A DNA stretch of 55,551 bases from Candidatus Pseudelusimicrobium marinum (GTDB taxonomy: Bacteria; Elusimicrobiota; Elusimicrobia; Elusimicrobiales; Elusimicrobiaceae), in the NCBI GenBank assembly GCA_018656005.1, contig JABHZW010000054.1, positions 1-55,551 of the forward strand, in the 5' to 3' direction. Positions 50,116 through 55,551 of this stretch are shown here, in pieces. How positions within the stretch are numbered: the stretch's first letter is position 1; the number at the start of each line of letters is the position of its first letter. The notes under the pieces were generated by a model, which was not told the DNA's origin, made no database searches, and was given only the letters and a program-made list of their open reading frames with translations. A program made the position numbers and the translations under genes.

Positions 50116-51186
50116 ATGAACGATATTTTCTTTATGAAAGAAGCTATAAAGCAAGCAAAAAATGGGGTTGGATTTGTAAATCCTAACCCCTTAGTTGGTT
50201 CTATAATTGTAAAAAATAGCAAAATTATTGGCACTGGTTATCACAAAAAATTTGGAAATAGTCATGCTGAAATTAATGCACTAAAACAAGCTGGTAAAAA
50301 AAGTGAAAATGCCACAATCTATATAACATTAGAACCTTGTTTTCATCACGGAAAAACTCCCCCATGTGTAGATGTAATAATTTCTGCTGGGATAAAAAGA
50401 TGTGTGATAGCTTCAAAAGATCCCAATCCAAAAGTTAATGGCAAAAGCATTAAGAAACTTAGAGAAAATGGAGTAGAAGTTGATGTTAGTGTTTGTAAAG
50501 AGGAAGCTAAGGAAATTAATAAACCTTTCTTTAAATTTATCAGAACAAAATTACCTTTTGTATACTTGAAACTTGGTATAACTTTGGACGGAAAAATAGC
50601 AACTGCTAGTTATAATTCCAAATGGATTACTAATACATCAGCAAGACATCACTCTCATCAGTTAAGAAGCAAATATATGAGTTTGCTAGTTGGGGCTAAC
50701 ACTATTATCAAGGACAATCCATCTTTAACTTGTCGTATTAAAGGTAAGAATAATCCTTATAGAATAATTCTAGATGGGAATTTAAAAATCCCTAAAACAA
50801 GCAAAGTATTAAAGAATAATGAAGATAAAAAAACTATCATTATAACTTCAAAAGATAATAAAAAGAAATCTATAAATTATAATGCCAATTTTATCTTCTT
50901 AAAAGGCAAGAAATTTAGTTTTAAAGAAATTTTAGTAGCACTTGGCAAACTTAATATAGATTCAATTCTAGTAGAAGGTGGAAATAAAATAATATCACAA
51001 GCTTTCAAAGAAAATATTATTGATGAAGGCGACATCATCGTAGCACCAAAAATTATTGGAGATAGCAAGGCAGTAAGTTTTGTGTCAGGGTTTTCCACCA
51101 ACCTAATTAAAGATTCAATATATTTGAAAAATCTGGAAATAAAAAAAATCGGAAACAATGTATGTTTTCACTTTAAGAAATCGTAG
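50116..51186 (+). CDS. ribD: Bifunctional deaminase/reductase RibD
   Basis: 356 residues. Deaminase domain: FVNPNPLVGSIIVKN, GNSHAEINAL (zinc His and catalytic Glu), ITLEPCFHHGKTPPCVDVII (zinc Cys pair). Reductase domain from about 145: PFVYLKLGITLDGKIATASYNSKWIT and SILVEGGNKIISQAF. Carries out steps two and three of riboflavin synthesis. Full length, both domains intact. Confidence 0.96.
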   Translation: MNDIFFMKEAIKQAKNGVGFVNPNPLVGSIIVKNSKIIGTGYHKKFGNSHAEINALKQAGKKSENATIYITLEPCFHHGKTPPCVDVIISAGIKRCVIASKDPNPKVNGKSIKKLRENGVEVDVSVCKEEAKEINKPFFKFIRTKLPFVYLKLGITLDGKIATASYNSKWITNTSARHHSHQLRSKYMSLLVGANTIIKDNPSLTCRIKGKNNPYRIILDGNLKIPKTSKVLKNNEDKKTIIITSKDNKKKSINYNANFIFLKGKKFSFKEILVALGKLNIDSILVEGGNKIISQAFKENIIDEGDIIVAPKIIGDSKAVSFVSGFSTNLIKDSIYLKNLEIKKIGNNVCFHFKKS

Positions 51187-51194
51187 AGGTAAAA

Positions 51195-51800
51195 ATGTTT
51201 ACAGGAATAATAACAGAAGTAGGTAAGGTTTCTAATATCCAACAAAATTCTTTTGGAAAAACTATAACAATAAGTTGTAAAAGTATCCTAGAAAATTCAA
51301 ATATAGGCGATAGTATTGCAGTTAATGGTGTCTGCCTAACCGTAACATCCTTGAATAAAGAAGGTTTTTCTGCAGACATAGGGATAGAAACTCTAAACAG
51401 AAGCAAATTTAAAAATATAAAAAATCAAGATAAGGTAAATTTGGAAAAATCTTTAACACTAAGAGATTATCTCTCAGGACATTTAGTAACAGGAGATGTT
51501 GAGTTCACAGCGAAAATAGAGAAAATAATTAAAAAAGGAATATCCACAATATACACAATATCGCTACCCAACAAATATAAAAAATATGTTGTAGAAAAAG
51601 GACGAATTACCATAGATGGAATTAGTTTAACAATATCTAAGTTAAATTCTAATAGTTTCGATATTTGCATAATTCCCCATACAATAAAAAACACAATAAT
51701 TAGCGACTATAAAATAGGAACTATTGTAAATATAGAAACAGATTTGATAGCAAAACACATAGAAAAACTTTTACTCAGTGAGAATAAAAATGAAAAATAA
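51195..51800 (+). CDS. ribE: Riboflavin synthase, alpha type
   Basis: 201 residues. Two lumazine-binding repeats: the first starts MFTGIITEVGKVSNI and includes SIAVNGVCLTVTSL; the second starts VTGDVEFTAKIEKI and has RITIDGISLTISKL. Makes riboflavin from two dimethyl-ribityllumazine molecules. Eight bases after ribD; its end overlaps the ribBA start by 11 bases. Confidence 0.96.
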   Translation: MFTGIITEVGKVSNIQQNSFGKTITISCKSILENSNIGDSIAVNGVCLTVTSLNKEGFSADIGIETLNRSKFKNIKNQDKVNLEKSLTLRDYLSGHLVTGDVEFTAKIEKIIKKGISTIYTISLPNKYKKYVVEKGRITIDGISLTISKLNSNSFDICIIPHTIKNTIISDYKIGTIVNIETDLIAKHIEKLLLSENKNEK

Positions 51801-52980
51801 TATAAAACAAATTTTGTCTGATATAAAAAACGGAATCCCTGTCATAGTGATAGATAATGAAGATAGAGAAAATGAGGGTGATATCATAGTTAGTGCAGAA
51901 AAAATGACTTATAATACTCTCAATTTTATCTCTAAACAGGCAAGAGGTTTAATGTGTTTACCCATAACTGAGGATAGAGCAAATCAACTAAACTTAAATC
52001 TCATGTCGCAAAACAATACCGATACTTTTAAAACAGCTTTTACAGTTTCTATCGATTCAAAAAAAGTTTCTACTGGGATATCTATAAAAGACAGACTTAA
52101 TACAATCTTAGATTTAGTAAACGAGAAAAAAACTCAGCAAAATTTTATAACACCTGGACATATGTTTCCACTAATCGCTAAAAATGCAGGTGTTTTAGAA
52201 AGAGCAGGACACACAGAAGCTAGTTTGGATTTAATGAGATTAGCTAAACTAAAAGAAGTCGCATTAATTTGTGAAATCTTAGACGATGATGGAACGATGG
52301 CAAAGGGAAAAGAATTAGAAAGTTTTGCAGAAAAATATAAATTAAATATTATCTCGATAGATTTTCTTATAAAGTATTTAAAGGATATTGGCAAAAATAA
52401 CATCACCAAAATAGTCGAAACAAAATTACCTACAAAATACGGGGAATTTAAAATTATTGGGTATAAGGAAAAGAACAAAGAACACATAGCATTAGTAAAG
52501 GGAAATGTGTTTGGTTCTAAAAATGTCCTTACAAGGATTCATTCGGAATGTTTTACGGGCGATGTTTTAGAATCTAAAAAATGTGATTGCAATGATCAGT
52601 TAAAAAAATCCATGAAACTAATAAGCAAAATGGGATGTGGGATTATTATTTATCTTCGTCAAGAAGGTCGTGGGATTGGGCTATTAAATAAATTAAGGGC
52701 ATATAATCTACAAGAAAAAGGATTGGATACAATTGATGCAAATTTAGAACTTGGTTTTGAGTCAGATACAAGAGATTATAAAATAGCAGTTGATATTTTG
52801 AATGATTTGGGTGTTAATTCAGTCGATTTAATTACTAGCAATCCTGATAAAATAAATACTCTCAAGAATTCGCAAATAGAAGTGAATAAAGTAATAAATA
52901 TAGATATTGATATATGTGAAACTAATTTTAAATATTTGAAAACAAAAAAAGAAAGAATGGGACATTTGTTGAAGATATAA
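51790..52980 (+). CDS. ribBA: Bifunctional DHBP synthase / GTP cyclohydrolase II
   Basis: 396 residues from the ATG at 51790; a GTG four codons earlier (51778) is possible but less likely. DHBP synthase half: IVIDNEDRENEGDIIVSAEKMT, GHMFPLIAK, LERAGHTEAS. Cyclohydrolase II half from about 200: HIALVKGNV.., RIHSECFTGDVLESKKCDCNDQL with the zinc Cys set, IIYLRQEGRGIGLLNKLRAYNLQ. Supplies both precursors for the pathway, so the operon is complete from GTP and ribulose-5-phosphate to riboflavin, apart from a separate phosphatase. Ends before terminator 53205-53235. Confidence 0.96.
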   Translation: MKNNIKQILSDIKNGIPVIVIDNEDRENEGDIIVSAEKMTYNTLNFISKQARGLMCLPITEDRANQLNLNLMSQNNTDTFKTAFTVSIDSKKVSTGISIKDRLNTILDLVNEKKTQQNFITPGHMFPLIAKNAGVLERAGHTEASLDLMRLAKLKEVALICEILDDDGTMAKGKELESFAEKYKLNIISIDFLIKYLKDIGKNNITKIVETKLPTKYGEFKIIGYKEKNKEHIALVKGNVFGSKNVLTRIHSECFTGDVLESKKCDCNDQLKKSMKLISKMGCGIIIYLRQEGRGIGLLNKLRAYNLQEKGLDTIDANLELGFESDTRDYKIAVDILNDLGVNSVDLITSNPDKINTLKNSQIEVNKVINIDIDICETNFKYLKTKKERMGHLLKI

Positions 52981-53025
52981 ACTGTTTTACTCATTTAAAA
53001 TAAATTTTTTTAATATATGTTGTTA

Positions 53026-53332
53026 ATTCTGCGAAATTTGGAGAGTTGGGATAGATGATGAGGTATTTATGCTGTTTTTCCAAATTTTGGGCAGATTTGG
53101 GGCAACAAAAGGAGTTTGTCGTCGATATCTCCGAAGGTCCATTTATTGCAAATAGAACTCTACCCAAATCACTTTTATCGTCGATAGAAACAACTTTTTC
53201 GCCATAAAAAACCCCGCAATTTGCGGGGTTTTTTGTATAATATAAATCATGTGAGCTTATATGGTTGTGAGATTATCTGCGAATTTATGCCTGTTCTATA
53301 CCATACCCAATTCCACATAGTCACGAAATTTA
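53026..53332 (+). repeat. Island repeat D (second copy of the tRNA-His-linked repeat)
   Basis: Left module 53026-53166 matches B; 53162-53186 is the exact 25-bp match to the end of tRNA-His and its flank; TATCGTCGATA is at 53176-53186 and TGTCGTCGATA at 53117. CCGAAGGTC occurs at 53131 and in the tRNA at 40197, each 56 bases before the end of the repeat. The tail 53249-53332 (GTGAGCTTATATGG...CACATAGTCACGAAATTT) is a diverged form of the A/B/C tail. It ends nine bases before the next gene. No gene is supported in 52981-53341. Confidence 0.8.
53205..53235 (+). terminator. Terminator inside repeat D
   Basis: AAAAAACCCCGC, AATTT, GCGGGGTTTTTT: strong intrinsic terminator about 225 bases after ribBA. 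Confidence 0.9.
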
Positions 53333-53341
53333 AGGATAAAA

Positions 53342-54988
53342 ATGGAAATATTAGAAGAATTGAGAAGAGATATCGTAGATATTTTTTCACAGAAAAAAAT
53401 TATATGGGAGGGAAGATTAAGCGAAACATCTTTTCTATCCAGATTATATAACCTAAAAAAACTTAAGTCTAATGATATTCGATTTCCTGATGCTGAAGGA
53501 GATATTATCCAACATCGTGTAAATAATAGTGATTGGGAAGAGGATTGGATTTTCTATGATGGAAGATTTAATTTATTATACTGTGAAGATGATGTTTTTT
53601 TAAGATTTCTATGTGAAACAATACACCCAGCTGTAAGAACAGATCTTGAAGAAACAATAATGCTTAAAAATCATTACAATTCTCATCTAAAATATGCAGG
53701 ATATGAAATAGTCGAAAAGGAAAGAAGAGGTGCTAGACCTTCCTTTGAAAACAAAAAAATAAAAATAGAAAAAACAGATAAAAATATTCTTTCAAATAAA
53801 AGAATTCCAACTAAAGAAGAAATGATAGTTGAAGATTGTTATGAAGAAATAACCTCTAGAATTGATACTGAACAATTAGATCTTAATAAATACACTAGGT
53901 TGTACAATAATTTTGATGAAAAATTTAAAGTTATTTTTTCATATTTACATAGCAGATTAAACCATCTATTAGATTTCATGAACTACAAATTAAAAGGTAA
54001 TAAACACTTTAATGCTGATCAGAGCAGGGAACTTATTTGGATAATAGAGGTATTAAATACCTTTAACTCATCTTTAAGTAAAACAGAATATGCCTTTAGA
54101 ATTTCAGAAATATACAAAATAAAACTTGAAGAATCAGTATCTTTTCTTGATGAGAGTGGTGGTAGTGAGATTCCTCCAAATATCAAAAATTTCAATATAG
54201 ATAAATATAATCCTATATTTATGAAGGAAGGACGGATAAACATAAAAAGAAAAAATAACAATGTTTTTGCGGAAAAAATAATGCTAGGAGAAGGTTCTTA
54301 TGCTGTTGTTTATAAATTTAAAGATACTTTTCTTAATGAAAATTTTGCCCTAAAAAAGATTAAAAACAATTTAAATGAAAAGGAATTAATGCGATTTAAA
54401 CAAGAATTTGATAATATGAAAATTTTAAATTCTCCTTATATAGTTAAAGTATATTCATATGATGAGGATAATTCGTATATAATGGAGTTAATGGATTTTT
54501 CTTTAGAAAATTATATGAAGAAGAAAAACGATACTCTTACCTTGCTTCAGAGAAAAAACATGGTTTCACAAATATTAAAAGCTATGGAATATCTACACTC
54601 TAGAGGAATTTTACATAGAGATTTAAGCTATAGAAATATTTTAATAAAAGAATATGATGACTTATTAGTATGTAAAATTTCTGACTTTGGACTTTTAAAA
54701 ACAAAAGAATCCTTATTAACCAGTTCAAACACAACTGTTAAAGGATCTTTGAATGACTTAAGTGGTTTAAAGTTAAAAGGTTTTTCTAACTATTCAATTC
54801 AAGATGAAACATATGCCCTTACACAAATAATATATTTTATAATGACAGGTAAACAAAACTTCCAAAAAAAATTATCAAAAGAAATAGAAGTATTTAAAAA
54901 TAAAGGCATGAATCCAGACTCTACAAAAAGATTTGATAGCATAAAAAGTCTTAGAGATTATTTTCTTAAAATATCTTCAGAATTTTAA
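53342..54988 (+). CDS. AbiJ-type N-terminal domain fused to a Ser/Thr protein kinase
   Basis: 548 residues, soluble. Residues 1-135 match the AbiJ N-terminal domain pattern as I remember it: WEGRLSETSFLSRLYNL, RFPDAEGDIIQHRVNN, DWIFYDGRFNLL, FLRFLCETIHPAVRTD, and NSHLKYAGYEIVEKERRGARPSFE. That domain is typical of abortive-infection and other phage-defence proteins. Residues 150-275 are helical and unassigned. The kinase domain is at 312-548: GEGSYAVVYK, Lys338 in FALKKI, HRDLSYRNIL (425-434; usual HRDLKxxN Lys replaced by Ser), SDFGLL (447-452). The APE motif is unclear. Convergent with a serine recombinase gene. Confidence 0.75.
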   Translation: MEILEELRRDIVDIFSQKKIIWEGRLSETSFLSRLYNLKKLKSNDIRFPDAEGDIIQHRVNNSDWEEDWIFYDGRFNLLYCEDDVFLRFLCETIHPAVRTDLEETIMLKNHYNSHLKYAGYEIVEKERRGARPSFENKKIKIEKTDKNILSNKRIPTKEEMIVEDCYEEITSRIDTEQLDLNKYTRLYNNFDEKFKVIFSYLHSRLNHLLDFMNYKLKGNKHFNADQSRELIWIIEVLNTFNSSLSKTEYAFRISEIYKIKLEESVSFLDESGGSEIPPNIKNFNIDKYNPIFMKEGRINIKRKNNNVFAEKIMLGEGSYAVVYKFKDTFLNENFALKKIKNNLNEKELMRFKQEFDNMKILNSPYIVKVYSYDEDNSYIMELMDFSLENYMKKKNDTLTLLQRKNMVSQILKAMEYLHSRGILHRDLSYRNILIKEYDDLLVCKISDFGLLKTKESLLTSSNTTVKGSLNDLSGLKLKGFSNYSIQDETYALTQIIYFIMTGKQNFQKKLSKEIEVFKNKGMNPDSTKRFDSIKSLRDYFLKISSEF

Positions 54989-55551
54989 TTATTATAAAAA
55001 ATAATTTCCTGTTTGTTAAAACTCATTTCTTTATCTGCTAGTTTAAATAAATCTTGTAGGTTTAGGTTTTTGGGGTTCTTCCCAGTAAATATATCGTCTA
55101 TAATTTTTGGGCTTAAATAGCTGAGATTTAAGTATTTATATATGGTCCTATGGGTTCGGCTCTCTTGCCTCTCTATATCCTCTATTTTCATACCACTTTC
55201 CCACATTTTACGATACCGCCAACCATAACTTATCGCCCTAATTAAACTCTCGTTAATCTCACTAATATCAAGCAAATTTCTGCCTGTTCCAGAGAGCTTT
55301 GTGCTGTTCAAGTTATCTATTATAAACTCCTCCCTCAAAACTATATGCTTTTTGTCGTTAGTAAAATTAAGTCCCCTAAAATCTCTGTCCGTTTTATTAG
55401 GATATTTTTTACTCAAAACCTCAAAATTTATAAATATATCAAGCCGACTGATATTTTCCTTTTTGCTATATACCACTTTTGATATTAGCTCTTTATCCGT
55501 CACTATTTTGAGGTTTTGAGCAATGCTTTCTATAACCCTTTTATCAACCTG
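54985..55551 (-). CDS. Serine recombinase, C-terminal part (partial at the window end)
   Basis: 188 residues are visible; the frame stays open to the last base, so the catalytic N-terminal domain lies beyond the window. The segment ESLIRAISYGWRYRKMWESGMKIEDIERQESRTHRTIYKYLNLSYLSPKIIDDIFTGKNPKNLNLQDLF matches the C-terminal helix-turn-helix end of large site-specific recombinases of the resolvase/invertase family (W+.M...G....I...E......+YL.L..L.P.I...I..G). An internal ATG at 55503 is not the real start. Its stop overlaps the kinase stop by four bases. Likely the enzyme that moves the adjacent DNA. Confidence 0.75.
   Translation of the reverse strand, partial: QVDKRVIESIAQNLKIVTDKELISKVVYSKKENISRLDIFINFEVLSKKYPNKTDRDFRGLNFTNDKKHIVLREEFIIDNLNSTKLSGTGRNLLDISEINESLIRAISYGWRYRKMWESGMKIEDIERQESRTHRTIYKYLNLSYLSPKIIDDIFTGKNPKNLNLQDLFKLADKEMSFNKQEIIFYNN

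Noticed and set aside
53117-53186. tRNA-like fragment in repeat D (CCGAAGGTC, TTGCAAAT and ACCCAAATC at tRNA-His spacing)
   Set aside because: T-stem and acceptor pairing are lost, so it is not a functional tRNA. Kept only as weak support for a recombination origin.
40240-53332. Repeats A-D as integron attC sites
   Set aside because: No GTTRRRY/RYYYAAC pair in the right arrangement and no tyrosine integrase in the window; the recombinase seen is the serine type.
1-55551. CRISPR array
   Set aside because: No regularly spaced short repeats with unique spacers were found by reading the sequence.

Overview
This is an AT-rich bacterial chromosome segment of about 55.5 kb (standard code, dense operons, many one-to-forty-base gene overlaps). 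The gene set suggests a fermentative, probably anaerobic, Gram-negative-type bacterium: a trimeric NADH/ferredoxin-type [FeFe] hydrogenase, a K+-dependent membrane pyrophosphatase, type III glutamine synthetase, ThyX, an SdaA-type serine dehydratase and a type IV pilin-like protein with a long disordered-looking passenger. My best guess for phylum is Elusimicrobiota. It rests on remembered gene-content similarity, not on a search, and is low confidence.

Layout. 1-3.5 kb: translation/transcription cluster (3' end of tuf, rpmG, tRNA-Trp, secE, nusG, rplK, rplA), with unusually structured and mutually similar intergenic DNA. 3.5-5.6 kb: pyrophosphatase hppA. 5.8-14.5 kb: minus-strand run of eight tightly packed genes (exported protein, exported chelatase-like protein, thyX, membrane-fusion-like protein, glgC, ybeY, a GlcD-GlcE-like fusion, GAF/HD-GYP protein). 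14.6-18.4 kb: plus-strand operon mazG, two rSAM/selenodomain-type transferases, a mercuric-reductase-like flavoprotein and a TVP38/DedA membrane protein. 18.6-20.7 kb: glnN behind a large inverted repeat. 20.9-25.7 kb: three linked genes for exported/membrane proteins of no recognised family. 26-32 kb: phosphate-ester antiporter, RRM protein, pilin-like protein, sdaA, MORN-variant exported protein. 32-36 kb: polysaccharide deacetylase and glycosyltransferase on minus; isochorismatase-like, flavoprotein and RlmN/Cfr-like radical SAM protein on plus. 36-40.1 kb: hydrogenase operon.

The most interesting part is 40.15 kb to the right end. It starts at tRNA-His and consists of self-contained gene blocks separated by related, same-orientation repeats (A 40.2, B 44.1, C 49.0, D 53.0 kb): a complete pantothenate-to-phosphopantetheine block; a membrane/ankyrin block; a full riboflavin block under an FMN riboswitch; then a protein with an AbiJ-type N-terminal domain fused to a Ser/Thr kinase, convergent with the C-terminal part of a serine recombinase that runs off the window. 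A 25-bp exact direct repeat overlaps the 3' end of tRNA-His and recurs in repeat D, so the 13-kb vitamin region looks like an island (or stacked cassettes) at tRNA-His, with a defence-like gene and recombinase next to it. A second theme is a family of four long hairpins whose arms differ in sequence but keep pairing.
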